Below, one piece after another: positions 1 through 10,146 of a stretch of 41,027 bases of DNA. The translations under genes and the position numbers were made by a program. Below the pieces are notes generated by a model that was not told where the DNA came from, did no database searches, and saw only the letters and a program-made list of their open reading frames with translations. Position 1 is the first letter of the stretch; each line of letters begins with the position of its first letter. The stretch spans positions 1 through 41,027 of the forward strand of contig CAYQAS010000030.1 of assembly GCA_964415525.1 (NCBI GenBank), read 5' to 3'. Origin of the DNA: CAZPUI01 sp964415525 (GTDB taxonomy: Bacteria; Acidobacteriota; Holophagae; Holophagales; Holophagaceae).

Positions 1-1718
<1,718 letters not shown>

Positions 1719-1730
1719 GAAATGGTCAGA

Positions 1731-1762
1731 ACGGCAGGAATCCTATCGGAGGATCCTGCCGT
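1731..1762 (-). terminator. Hairpin between peptidase and sensor-kinase genes
   Basis: Inverted repeat with arms 1731-1743 and 1751-1762, pairing across 12 bases with one bulge and a 7-base loop. It lies 18 bases after the peptidase stop codon and 13 bases before the kinase start on the same strand. No clear U-run follows, so it may attenuate or protect the transcript rather than terminate it fully. Confidence 0.45.
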
Positions 1763-1779
1763 CCTGTGAAATGCACACG

Positions 1780-3177
1780 CTATTTCTTGCGACTGTAGAG
1801 ATCAATCACACGGCTGATGCCCGCTTGGCAGGCGGCACAGAAAGGCACTTCGTCCCGGGTGAACATGATGCAGTCGGTCTGGGAGCGGTAGTAGCCGGTG
1901 GCCTCGTAGTTGGCGCCCTCGAACGCGCCCACCTTGCCGGACCAGGTGTCCTTGTTGAGGAGAGGTGTTTCCTCGCGCTTCTGGCGCTCGAAGAGGGCGT
2001 CCATTTCGGACTCAGGTTTGTTGGCGGCTCGGATCGCGCGGCGCTCCTTCTGGATCGCGTGGCTGTGGGCCTCGACCTCGGCCTTCTTCCAGGGCGTCGG
2101 CAGGGGAATGTTCGGCGTCAGGAGGGTCTTCCATTTCGGATTCTTAGGATCGGCCGTGGCATTGGGTTCCCAGGGCTCCAGGCGCGTGCTGCTGGGGGCG
2201 TAGGCCACATCGCTTGTGTAGTATTCATCCGCCAGCCCGGCGATGTGGTGGCCGAACTCGTGCACGAAGATGTAGGGCGCGGTCTTGTTGTCGGCGGAGA
2301 CCGTGCCGTAGAGCCCGAAGATGCCGCCACCGCCGTAGGTCTCGTTGTTCACGAGGATTTCGACGAATTCGTAGGGGGCGAAGGCGGCGATGTCGCGGAA
2401 GGCGCGGTTCTCGAAGGTGAGCACATAGCGCTCGCTGTCGAAGGCGTCGTAGGTGCAACCCAGGGGCGTGCGGTGGTGCTGGCCGGTGGAGGGGCGGCTG
2501 ATGCCCGATTGCGCGCTGGCGGGACAGAGCGACCACACGTTGAAGTCCTTCCGGCGCTCCTTGAAGGGGCTCTGCGCGAACATCAGCTCCATCATCCGCC
2601 GGGCGTCCTTCTCGAACTTGCCCTTCTGGGCCGCGGTGTAGCCGTCGCCGAGGATGAGGAAGTCCACCTTCTCGCTGGGGTCGCCGTTCTTTTCAAGGGC
2701 GATCATGTCGCCAGGAACGGCGGGCCGCGCCTTGTCCACGAACTTGTCCGCGGGGTCCAAAGCGAAGTCCCAGATCTCCGTCCAGGCGTTCTTCGCGTCG
2801 CGCTTCTGCAGACGAATGCGCACCGGTTTCTCGGGCATGGGGAAACGCAGGGACTCGCTGAAGGTGCGATTGGCCTTGGTGGCTTCCTCTGTCTGCTCCC
2901 ACTCGCCGTAGATGCTGCAGAAGCCCCGGGAGTAGAGCACCTGCTTCGTGGCGGGGTCATAGACCTCGAAGTGGTATTTGCCGAGGTTGGTGTTGTCTAC
3001 CGGCTGGGCCATGTTGCCGGCCCAGGGCAGGGGTTCCAGCACCACGCGGTCGAGGCTGAACAGTTCGGCCTTGGCGTTGCCAGTGTGGTAGTAATCCACT
3101 CGCATGGTTTTCGGGGGGGCGGCGGAAGCGGCGGTGATGGCCAGGGCGCAGGCCAGGGACGCGAGCAGGGTCTTCAT
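1780..3177 (-). CDS. Secreted M64-family (IgA peptidase-like) zinc metallopeptidase
   Basis: A 465-residue protein. The ATG at 3175-3177 is preferred over an in-frame ATG at 3192 because GAGGTG lies just upstream and the resulting N-terminus is a clean signal peptide (MKTLLASLACALAITAASA). About residue 306 begins HEFGHHIAGLADEYY, an HExGH zinc site with the downstream D/E ligand region typical of peptidase family M64. A preceding VDFLILGDGYTA segment is also characteristic. The N-terminal 150 residues resemble the M64 N-terminal beta domain. Several Cys near the C-terminus (FCAACQAG) may form disulfides or bind metal. The family was named for an IgA-cleaving enzyme, but most environmental members have unknown substrates, so an exported general protease is the safe reading. 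It is divergent from the yhbY gene. Confidence 0.9.
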   Translation of the reverse strand: MKTLLASLACALAITAASAAPPKTMRVDYYHTGNAKAELFSLDRVVLEPLPWAGNMAQPVDNTNLGKYHFEVYDPATKQVLYSRGFCSIYGEWEQTEEATKANRTFSESLRFPMPEKPVRIRLQKRDAKNAWTEIWDFALDPADKFVDKARPAVPGDMIALEKNGDPSEKVDFLILGDGYTAAQKGKFEKDARRMMELMFAQSPFKERRKDFNVWSLCPASAQSGISRPSTGQHHRTPLGCTYDAFDSERYVLTFENRAFRDIAAFAPYEFVEILVNNETYGGGGIFGLYGTVSADNKTAPYIFVHEFGHHIAGLADEYYTSDVAYAPSSTRLEPWEPNATADPKNPKWKTLLTPNIPLPTPWKKAEVEAHSHAIQKERRAIRAANKPESEMDALFERQKREETPLLNKDTWSGKVGAFEGANYEATGYYRSQTDCIMFTRDEVPFCAACQAGISRVIDLYSRKK

Positions 3178-3224
3178 GGGGCACCTCGGCATCCAGGATA
3201 AGCTGGAGGGCCGGAGGCCGTTCC

Positions 3225-3524
3225 ATGCTTACTCCCAAGCAGCGCCAGTATCTGAAAGCCGAAGCCCATCACCTGAAACCCGTCGTCCATGTGGGCAAGG
3301 GTGGCGTGACCACCGCGTTGGCCGCGGAACTTGACCAGATGCTGGACAGCCTCGAACTCATGAAGATCAAGCTGAACCAGAATGCGACCGAGGATGAGGA
3401 AACCGTGGCGGAGGCCCTGAAGGCCATGGTGCCCGGGCTCATCCACGTCTGGACCATCGGGCACACGCTGCTGGTCTACCGCGCGAGTCGCACCAAGAAC
3501 ACGAACTACACTTTGCCCGGCTGA
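3225..3524 (+). CDS. yhbY: YhbY-family (CRM domain) RNA-binding protein
   Basis: 99 residues, the usual length of the single-domain family. It opens with LTPKQRQYLKAEAHHLKPVV followed by HVGKGGVT, the GxxG-type loop of the CRM domain. It continues with a helix ending ELMKIKLNQN and closes with a strand containing GHTLLVYRAS. Family knowledge: YhbY associates with pre-50S ribosomal particles and helps large-subunit assembly. A GGAGG element lies about a dozen bases before the ATG. The next gene starts 33 bases downstream on the same strand. Confidence 0.93.
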   Translation: MLTPKQRQYLKAEAHHLKPVVHVGKGGVTTALAAELDQMLDSLELMKIKLNQNATEDEETVAEALKAMVPGLIHVWTIGHTLLVYRASRTKNTNYTLPG

Positions 3525-3557
3525 GCACCTGCCGATAGGTCGATCACGGAGGCAACC

Positions 3558-5654
3558 TTGCCCTACCTCAGCTGGTCCGATGGCTCCCTGACGGTGCGCC
3601 ACGCCCTGGAGGGCGACTGCTGTCTGGGCAGGGATGCATCGCTCTGCTCGATCATTCATCCCATGGATATGAGCCTCTCCAGGTGTCATGCGGCGGTGAC
3701 CCGCATCGAAGGTGCCTGGTGGGTGCGCGACCTGGAATCCGCCAACGGCACGATGCTCAACGGCCTGCCGGTGCCCAGTCCCGGCGGCGGTCGTCTGCAG
3801 GACGGAGACATCATCCAGGCGGGCGACTGGCAACTGACCTACACGGATGGTTTCCCGGGACTGGATGGCACGCACTTCGCCGAGCGTGTGGGCACGCTGT
3901 TCGAGGAGGTCCGTCCCGAACCCGCCCAGGCCATGGTGCTGATCCGCGGGATGGAATTGCTTCAGCGTTCGGTGGAGTCCCTGCTGCAGGAAGGCACTTC
4001 CGAGAAGCTCATCCAGGGGTTTCTGGCCGAGGCGCTCAAGCTGCTTCGGGCCGACCGAGGCTTCCTCGTGATGGTGGAGGCGGACGGTACCTGGCGGCGA
4101 GTCGTTCAGATCGGCGAGGCGGACGAGCGCCTTGGGCTCTCCCAGACCATCCTGCAATATGTTGCCCATCACGGCGTGGCGGTGCTCTCCAACTCGCCCC
4201 TGATGGATCCCCGCTTCCAGGGCACCAGCGTGGCGGACATGCACCGCGGCGCCTTGATGTGTGCGCCTATGGCTCTCGACGGCTTGGTGATGGGCATCCT
4301 GTACCTCGACCGTCGGGATGAGGCACGGCCCTTCTCCCGCTTCGACCTTTCCCTCTTTCAGGCCTTTGTGCGACTCGGTGCGGTGGCGTTGCGCCATACC
4401 CAGCTGGCCCAAGGAGCTATGGGGCAGGCGGAGGCCCTGGGGGAACTCGCCCGTCTCAAGGCGAGGGTGCAGGATTGGGGGATCCGCGCCCAGGCGCTGT
4501 GGATGGAGATGGCATCCTGCCTCCGCTGGCTGCAGGCCGGCACGGAAGGCGCTATGGATCCAGGCATCCTGCGCACCCAGGTGGGACGCCTGACGGCCCT
4601 GTGCGAACGCGGGATGCGCGATGAGCCCATGGAGGTCCTTCCTCCCGAACTCTTCGGCGCCCTGCGTGTCGACCAGCTCGCTGCCCGATTGCATCAGGCC
4701 TGGCGGGATCTGGCGGCCTCGCGTGGCGTGCTTCTCATCCTGGAGCCGCCCGGTCCAGGGGAAACCTGGACCGCTGGAGACTTGGCGACGCAGGCCATCC
4801 AGGGGTTGGTGGATCCGCTCTTGTTCCACTTGGGACCCGATGCTCGGGTCACGGGCTCCTGGGGACTGGAAGCCGATACCTGGTGCCTGCGCCTGCTGTT
4901 CCCCAAGGGCATGCCGGGGCCCCAGCCCGAGAGCTGGACCTTGCGTGCGCTTCGCGAGGCAAACCTCACCTGGAAATGGGCCAACCAGACCTTGAGCATC
5001 ACTTTGCCTCGGGCGGATCGGGCCCTGGCGGCCACATCGGATCTTCCCCTGCTGGGGCTGATCTCCTCCGACCACGACATGCTGGGCCTCTTCCAGCGGG
5101 TGGCGGAGGCCAATGGCTGCACCTTGATCCCGCTGACGGAGGAGCCCCCCCACTCGCCCCTGCCTCCCTTCCGCTACCTGGTGCTCGATGCCCTCGAAGT
5201 GCCGGATCCAACGGTGGCGATCCGGGCTTATCGCAGCCATCCGGAGTTCGCGCTTGTGCCCATCCTGGTGGTCAAGGTGACAGAGGCCCAGTTGCCCGAC
5301 ATCATGGCCGCCGGTGCCACGGATTGGCTGCAGGAGGGTTTCCACTGGGAGACGCTTCACCAGCGCCTGGTGGTGCTGAAGGGGCATCAGGACCTGCAGC
5401 GTCAGGCCTTGGCCTCAGAGCGACTGGAGTCCTTCAAGCAGATGGCGGGCACTCTCAAACACGAAATCAACAACCCACTTGCGGTGATCTCCATGCAGGT
5501 GGAGTTGCTTCAGCGGAAGTATGAGGACGAGCCAAAGCTGCAGAAGATTGGCGAGATGGTGGACCGCATCCGAGGCCTCGTGCAGGTGCTCCAGAAGATG
5601 CGGGAGGCGACCTCGGAGGAATACCCCGGAGGCGGCACCATCATTCGGCTGTAG
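3558..5654 (+). CDS. FHA-GAF multidomain signalling protein with degenerate histidine-kinase modules
   Basis: 698 residues from a TTG start preceded by CGGAGG; no closer ATG leaves the FHA domain intact. FHA domain about 1-100 (GRDA, SRCHA and SANGTMLNG phosphopeptide-loop motifs). GAF domain about 130-275. A helical region and a degenerate ATPase-like fold about 285-500 follow; it ends in a strand like a kinase C-terminus but lacks recognisable N, G1 and G2 boxes. A receiver-like region about 505-620 has no clear phospho-acceptor Asp. A final dimerisation helix carries His635 in LKHEINNPLAVISMQ, and the protein ends about 60 residues later with no ATPase domain. So the only canonical phospho-acceptor has no visible catalytic partner within the chain. 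It may be phosphorylated in trans or act as a scaffold read by FHA. It overlaps the convergent cyclo-ligase gene by 14 bp. Confidence 0.85.
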   Translation: MPYLSWSDGSLTVRHALEGDCCLGRDASLCSIIHPMDMSLSRCHAAVTRIEGAWWVRDLESANGTMLNGLPVPSPGGGRLQDGDIIQAGDWQLTYTDGFPGLDGTHFAERVGTLFEEVRPEPAQAMVLIRGMELLQRSVESLLQEGTSEKLIQGFLAEALKLLRADRGFLVMVEADGTWRRVVQIGEADERLGLSQTILQYVAHHGVAVLSNSPLMDPRFQGTSVADMHRGALMCAPMALDGLVMGILYLDRRDEARPFSRFDLSLFQAFVRLGAVALRHTQLAQGAMGQAEALGELARLKARVQDWGIRAQALWMEMASCLRWLQAGTEGAMDPGILRTQVGRLTALCERGMRDEPMEVLPPELFGALRVDQLAARLHQAWRDLAASRGVLLILEPPGPGETWTAGDLATQAIQGLVDPLLFHLGPDARVTGSWGLEADTWCLRLLFPKGMPGPQPESWTLRALREANLTWKWANQTLSITLPRADRALAATSDLPLLGLISSDHDMLGLFQRVAEANGCTLIPLTEEPPHSPLPPFRYLVLDALEVPDPTVAIRAYRSHPEFALVPILVVKVTEAQLPDIMAAGATDWLQEGFHWETLHQRLVVLKGHQDLQRQALASERLESFKQMAGTLKHEINNPLAVISMQVELLQRKYEDEPKLQKIGEMVDRIRGLVQVLQKMREATSEEYPGGGTIIRL

Positions 5655-6207
5655 GTTTCTCGAACCAGGTCCAACCCTGCTCTGTCAGCAGGGCGTGGAC
5701 GGGCTGATCCATGGGATCGACGGGAACCCGCAGGGTGCGCTGACACGCAAATCCCACGGCAACAGTGAGCAGGTCTGTTGGGAGGTGGGCGAGGAGGGCA
5801 TCGTAGAAGCCGCCACCGTAGCCCAGCCGGAATCCTTGCTCATCGAAGGCCAGGCCCGGAACCAGCAACAGGTCCACTGGGGGCGTGAAGTGCTGTGCGA
5901 TCACCGGTTCCTGAAGGCCCCAGGGCCCAGGCTCCAGAGGCTCCGTACCCCAGATCAGCCGCGGAGGATGGGTCGAAGAGACCTTGGGATAGAAGAAGAG
6001 CCAGTCGGGATGGGCATGTACCAGGGGGCGGAGATCGATCTCGCTGCCCAGAGGATGGAAGACTCCGATGCGGTGAAAGCGTCGACTGTGGCAGAGTTCG
6101 CCGACCCGATGGCAGATCGCATCGGACCAGGTGGCCCGATCCTGGTCGCTCAACCCATCTCGCAGCGCCTTGAACTGCCTGCGAAGGGCCTTCTTGTCCT
6201 CCCTCAT
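5641..6207 (-). CDS. ygfA: 5-formyltetrahydrofolate cyclo-ligase
   Basis: 188 residues. It converts 5-formyl-THF plus ATP to 5,10-methenyl-THF, returning an inhibitory folate to the one-carbon pool. Diagnostic segments are the N-terminal MREDKKALRRQFKALRDGLS, the FHPLGSEID strand, and GFRLGYGGGFYDALL, the ATP/folate-binding signature near residue 130. Length matches the family. The ATG overlaps the mqnE stop codon (ATGA, 6204-6207), so the two are probably translationally coupled. The 3' end overlaps the convergent FHA gene. Confidence 0.95.
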   Translation of the reverse strand: MREDKKALRRQFKALRDGLSDQDRATWSDAICHRVGELCHSRRFHRIGVFHPLGSEIDLRPLVHAHPDWLFFYPKVSSTHPPRLIWGTEPLEPGPWGLQEPVIAQHFTPPVDLLLVPGLAFDEQGFRLGYGGGFYDALLAHLPTDLLTVAVGFACQRTLRVPVDPMDQPVHALLTEQGWTWFEKPTAE

Positions 6208-7322
6208 GCCTGGACCCGGTAGAGGTTGTCCCGTTCCACCGGAACGAAGCCAGCCTCGGTGATGAGGCGACGCAGGGCAGGCCGGGTGAGGCCCTGGGGG
6301 GTCGTGGCTCCGGCGCGGTGGGCGATTTCTTCCGCGATGATCGTGCCGTCCAGGTCGTTGGCGCCGTAGCTGAGGCCGAGCTGAGCCAGACCCGTACGCT
6401 GCTCGTGGGCCAGGGCCTGCAAAAAGGGGAGGTGTTCGAGCAAGACGCTGGGTACCGGAATCTCACACAGGAACGCCACCCCGGTGGTTTCTTGAATGGG
6501 ATAGGTGCTGCTCAGTTCGTTGTCCTCGTTCTGGTAGGCCAGCGGAAGGTAAGCCAGGAATCCGTTCGTGCGGTCCTGCAAGGCTCGAAGCTGCAGCAGA
6601 TGATCCACGCGATGGCGCGGCTCCTCGATGTGGCCATAGAGCATGGTGCAGTTGGTGGGCAGGCCTTTACGGTGGCAGAGCTCCGCCACATCGAGCCAGA
6701 TGGCCGCGTCTCGCTTGCCGATGCAGATTTTCTCCCGGATTTCAGGATCGAAGATCTCGGCGCCACCCCCAGGGCAGCTCTCCAGCCCGGCGGCCATGCA
6801 GCGGTCCAGGAAAGCATCCACACTCAGCCCGGAATTCCGGGCGTAGTAGGCGATTTCCACCATGGTGAAGACCTTCAGGTGGATGTCGGGGAAACGCTGC
6901 TTGATCGTCCGGAACAGGTGCTCGAAGTAGTCAATCTTCAGCTTGGGATAGTGGCCCGCCACCATATGCAGCTCACAGACACCTTCATTGCCGGGCTGCT
7001 CCAACTCGCGGACCACATCCTCAGCTGTCAGGACATAGGCGCGGGGATCTTCTGGTTGCGCCTGGAAGGCGCAGAACTGGCACTTGGTGTAGCAGATGTT
7101 CGTATAGGAGAGGCGGCGGCTGGCGACGTAGTAGGTGTCCAGGCCGTGACGCTGCTGGCGGACGTGGTTCGCCATGGCGCCAATGCCGGTGAGGTCTGGG
7201 GAGGCGTAGAGCAGCAGGCCGTCCCGAGCGTCTAGGCGGATTCCCGCCATGACCTTGTCCAGGATCGGTAGGAGCCGGGCGTCCCGGATCAGGTGGCTGA
7301 GTTCATGTGTCGTCGTCGGCAT
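6204..7322 (-). CDS. mqnE: Aminofutalosine synthase (radical SAM), menaquinone biosynthesis
   Basis: 372 residues. MqnE joins 3-[(1-carboxyvinyl)oxy]benzoate to SAM-derived adenosine, forming aminodeoxyfutalosine in the futalosine route to menaquinone. The radical SAM cluster CxxxCxxC is at Cys77, Cys81 and Cys84 (NICYTKCQFCAF). LESCPGGGAEIF and NCTMLYGHIEE distinguish MqnE from the related MqnC, which has an I/DSIPGGGAE-type motif. The start is the first ATG in frame; its ribosome site is weak. No other mqn gene lies in the window. Presence implies menaquinone-based respiration without the classical Men pathway (inference). Confidence 0.93.
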   Translation of the reverse strand: MPTTTHELSHLIRDARLLPILDKVMAGIRLDARDGLLLYASPDLTGIGAMANHVRQQRHGLDTYYVASRRLSYTNICYTKCQFCAFQAQPEDPRAYVLTAEDVVRELEQPGNEGVCELHMVAGHYPKLKIDYFEHLFRTIKQRFPDIHLKVFTMVEIAYYARNSGLSVDAFLDRCMAAGLESCPGGGAEIFDPEIREKICIGKRDAAIWLDVAELCHRKGLPTNCTMLYGHIEEPRHRVDHLLQLRALQDRTNGFLAYLPLAYQNEDNELSSTYPIQETTGVAFLCEIPVPSVLLEHLPFLQALAHEQRTGLAQLGLSYGANDLDGTIIAEEIAHRAGATTPQGLTRPALRRLITEAGFVPVERDNLYRVQA

Positions 7323-7393
7323 GGGTCATCCAGAGCATCCAGTCTACAGACTTGGATGCCTCGCTCTTTCTTCCATGCATCGGAGGCAGGGCT

Positions 7394-7421
7394 TTGCGCT
7401 TGGCGAGCTGAGGAGTATTCT
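7394..7421 (+). promoter_or_regulatory. Possible sigma-70-type promoter for the J-domain gene
   Basis: TTGCGC (7394-7399), a 16-base spacer and TATTCT (7416-7421) lie in the 158-bp gap between the divergent mqnE and J-domain genes. A second -10-like CATAAT is at 7450-7455 without a matching -35. Weak sequence evidence only. Confidence 0.3.
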
Positions 7422-7480
7422 CCGGCTCCCACCACTGCGGCCGATCAAGCATAATGGACCGCAACCCACCGGGACCCTGA

Positions 7481-8212
7481 ATGAACCCATACGAAATTCT
7501 GGAACTCCAACCAGGCGCCACTTCCGATGAAATCAAGGCGGCCTACCATCGGCTTGCCAAGCAATGGCATCCGGATCGTTTTCCAGCAGGTCCAGCCAAG
7601 GAGGAGGCTGAGAACCGATTCCGGCAGCTCTCCGAAGCCTTCGTGATGCTCAAGGATGTCAACCGTCGCACGGAGATTGACGCGACCTTGGCAACGGCTC
7701 CCCAGGCGCCGACAGCACCCGTTTCCGAGGCTGCGCCACTGAAGGATCCCCGCACCAAGGGGGCTGAGGATTGGTTCAAGGATGCTCAGAAGTCGATGGA
7801 ATACCAGGACCTGGACAAGGCCTTGGGGCTTGTTCAGTACGCCATTCGATTGGATGCAGGGAAACCTGAGTACCATCTGCTGCTAGCCGAGGTCCTGGGT
7901 GCCCGGTCCGGAGACAAAAGAACCATGGTGAAGGCACTGGAAACCGCCCACCAGTTATCCCCCAAGGATGTGGACACCATGGTGCGGCTCTCAGAGCTCT
8001 ATCGCAGTCTTGGCATGAGTGCTCGCGCTGACGGTCTTATCGAGCGCGCTCGTTCCATTTCACCCAAACACAAAGCCTTGAAGGGGCTCACCCCGGCCCG
8101 CCCAGCCGCGCCGTCGCCCGAACCCCAGGCCAAGCAGGAACCAGAAAGCTCCCTTTCTTCGGCGCTCCGTCGCATCGGGACTTCCCTCGGCCTGTTCTCG
8201 AAGAGGAGCTGA
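7481..8212 (+). CDS. J-domain protein with TPR-like tail
   Basis: 243 residues. J domain about 1-68, starting MNPYEILELQPGATSDEIK with the essential HPD at 30-32 (WHPDRFPAG). A low-complexity linker follows, then TPR-like helices about 95-200 (AIRLDAGKPEYHLLLAEVLG and LSPKDVDTMVRLSELYRSLG). There is no Gly/Phe region or zinc finger, so it is a class C (DnaJ-type III) co-chaperone rather than DnaJ itself. HPD proteins stimulate DnaK ATPase, and the TPR part probably selects the client. It stands 4 bp before a PP2C gene and upstream of the pilus operon. A role in pilus assembly is possible but inferred from position only. Confidence 0.88.
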   Translation: MNPYEILELQPGATSDEIKAAYHRLAKQWHPDRFPAGPAKEEAENRFRQLSEAFVMLKDVNRRTEIDATLATAPQAPTAPVSEAAPLKDPRTKGAEDWFKDAQKSMEYQDLDKALGLVQYAIRLDAGKPEYHLLLAEVLGARSGDKRTMVKALETAHQLSPKDVDTMVRLSELYRSLGMSARADGLIERARSISPKHKALKGLTPARPAAPSPEPQAKQEPESSLSSALRRIGTSLGLFSKRS

Positions 8213-8216
8213 CAGC

Positions 8217-8993
8217 ATGCGCGTGATTGCCGCTGGGATGACGGATATTGGGTGTGTTCGAAAACACAATGAGGACAACTTCCTCCTTGCGCCAAAGCTG
8301 GGCCTCTTTCTGGTGGCGGATGGGCTCGGTGGACACGCGGCCGGAGAGATTGCCAGTCAGATAGTCGTGGAGCGGATGGGAGAGTTCATCTCCCAGACCG
8401 CAGAACGGGATCGCACATGGCCGATGGAATACGATGTCCAGCTGCCTTACGACGGCAATCGCCTGAAATCGGCCATTCTGCTGACCGATCAGGCCATTCT
8501 GGATGATATCCGCCAGTTTCCTGAGCGGGAATCCATGGGATCCACGGTTGTGGCCTGCTTGGTGGGTGAGGGGAAAGTCACCCTTGTCCATGTGGGCGAC
8601 AGTCGCGCCTACGTGTTGAATGAAAATGGCATCCGTCAGCTGACGCGAGATCATTCTTGGGTTGCCGAGCAAATTGAAAGCGGAATCCTCACCGCCGAGG
8701 AGGCCAGAAAACACCCATTCCGGAATGTCATTACTCAGGCACTAGGTAACGGGGGTGAACTCGATGTTGCTGTGCAAGAGCATGAGGTTGGTCCGTTGGA
8801 CCGGATCTTGCTTTGTTCCGACGGTCTTTCTGGAATGCTCCGAGATTCTGACATCTGGTCCATCGTTCAGGGAGCAGATGGTTTGGAAGATGCATGCCAG
8901 CGATTGATTGACAGGGCGAAACAGAACGGGGGAGAAGACAACATCACTGTCGTTATCGTTGGATTCGAACCAGATGGCGCAATCCGACAGTGA
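8217..8993 (+). CDS. PP2C-family Ser/Thr protein phosphatase (Stp1/PrpC type)
   Basis: 258 residues, close to the minimal bacterial PP2C length. Metal-binding motifs are complete: RKHNEDNF (Asp20), VADGLGGHAAGE (Asp35-Gly36), MGSTVVACL, VGDSRAYVL, CSDGLSGML and GGEDNITVVIV. It dephosphorylates Ser/Thr targets with Mn/Mg and usually opposes a Hanks-type kinase. No kinase is adjacent; the only one in the window begins at 34987. The start lies 4 bp after the J-domain stop, indicating co-transcription. A promoter-like element for the pil operon begins 10 bp after its stop. Confidence 0.95.
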   Translation: MRVIAAGMTDIGCVRKHNEDNFLLAPKLGLFLVADGLGGHAAGEIASQIVVERMGEFISQTAERDRTWPMEYDVQLPYDGNRLKSAILLTDQAILDDIRQFPERESMGSTVVACLVGEGKVTLVHVGDSRAYVLNENGIRQLTRDHSWVAEQIESGILTAEEARKHPFRNVITQALGNGGELDVAVQEHEVGPLDRILLCSDGLSGMLRDSDIWSIVQGADGLEDACQRLIDRAKQNGGEDNITVVIVGFEPDGAIRQ

Positions 8994-9003
8994 CTTTTCA
9001 GGC

Positions 9004-9031
9004 TTGACGGTCCATGCCGCGACACTACAAT
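9004..9031 (+). promoter_or_regulatory. Sigma-70-type promoter of the pilMNOPQ operon
   Basis: TTGACG (9004-9009), a 16-base spacer and TACAAT (9026-9031) lie in the 70-bp gap between the phosphatase stop and the pilM start. Both hexamers are near consensus, the best such match noticed in the window. Predicted transcription start is about 9038, leaving a leader of some 25 bases. Confidence 0.6.
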
Positions 9032-9063
9032 GAGTAGCCACAATCATCCAAGCGAGGCTCCCT

Positions 9064-10146
9064 GTGGGTCTGTTCGGTAGCAAAAAGAAACTACTAGTCG
9101 GTCTGGACATCGGCTCCAGCTCAGTGAAGGTCTGTGAGCTGAAGTTGTCCGGCAGCGGCAATAACCAGAAATACCGCCTCCAGAAGCTAGGGATGGCTCC
9201 AATACCACATGACTCGATTGTGGACGGGGACATCATGGATTCCAACGCGGTGGCGAGCGCAGTCCGTCAGGTACTGGCGGAACAGAAGATCAAGTCGCGT
9301 GAGGTGGCGATCTCTGTTTCTGGGCAGCAGGTCATGGTCAAGAAAGTGACCTTCCCGCTCATGAGTCCCGCTGAATTGGCGGAGTCGGTTCGCTGGGAGG
9401 CCGAGAGTTTCTTCCCTGCGGGCCAAGGCTTGGACTCATACGCCCTGGATTACGCGGTGATCGATGAACGCCCAGCTGACGGAAATATGGACGTGGTGCT
9501 GGTGGCTTGCCGCAAGGACAAGCTTGAAGCCTATGCCAGTTGTGTGGCACAGGCAGGAGCAAAGCCGCTGATCGTCGATGTTGATGTGTTCGCACTTCAG
9601 AACCTCCACGAGGTGGTGGGTTTCGGGGCGGCGCGCGATGAGGTCGTGGCCCTGGTCAACGTGGGTGCCTCCTTTACGAATCTCTGCATGATGCTCGGCA
9701 GTCGGGCCCTTTTCTGGCGAGACATGAACTGGGGCGGAAACCGGTATACCGACAAGGTCATGGAAGACTGGGGCGTAAGTCGGGAGGCCGCAGATCTCCT
9801 GAAACAGGGCGAGGCGGCTGAGGGTCGCACACCCGAGGAAATTGAACCGTCCCTCTCTGCCATTTCGGATTCGTTTGCCGATGAGCTTGGGCGCACCATC
9901 GACTTCTTTCGTTCCAGCTTCAAGGTGGACCGGTTGGATCGAGTGCTTCTTGCGGGTGGGAGCGCCAGAGTTCCTCACTTGGTCGATATTCTGGGCGAAC
10001 GTCTGCGGGTATCGGTGGATATCCTCAATCCCTTCCAGCAGATCGAGCTTGATGAGCGGAGCGTGGACCCTGCCACTGCTCGCAGAATCGGATCCGCTGC
10101 GGCCATTGCTGTTGGCCTCGCCCTTCGCCAGGCAGGTGACCGATGA
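9064..10146 (+). CDS. pilM: Type IV pilus inner-membrane platform protein PilM
   Basis: 360 residues from a GTG start with GAGG a few bases upstream. Actin/FtsA-like ATPase fold: LVGLDIGSSSVKVCEL is the phosphate-1 motif near the N-terminus, LLAGGSARVPHLVDIL is the adenosine motif near the C-terminus, and an SHS2-like insert lies between. PilM sits on the cytoplasmic face and binds the N-terminal motif of PilN, linking the pilus motor to the periplasmic alignment complex. First gene of pilMNOPQ; its stop overlaps pilN by 4 bp (ATGA). Confidence 0.96.
   Translation: MGLFGSKKKLLVGLDIGSSSVKVCELKLSGSGNNQKYRLQKLGMAPIPHDSIVDGDIMDSNAVASAVRQVLAEQKIKSREVAISVSGQQVMVKKVTFPLMSPAELAESVRWEAESFFPAGQGLDSYALDYAVIDERPADGNMDVVLVACRKDKLEAYASCVAQAGAKPLIVDVDVFALQNLHEVVGFGAARDEVVALVNVGASFTNLCMMLGSRALFWRDMNWGGNRYTDKVMEDWGVSREAADLLKQGEAAEGRTPEEIEPSLSAISDSFADELGRTIDFFRSSFKVDRLDRVLLAGGSARVPHLVDILGERLRVSVDILNPFQQIELDERSVDPATARRIGSAAAIAVGLALRQAGDR

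Noticed and set aside
3174..5387. 737-codon minus-strand frame opposite yhbY and the FHA gene
   Set aside because: His/Gln/Gly-rich product without domains; opposite two recognised genes.
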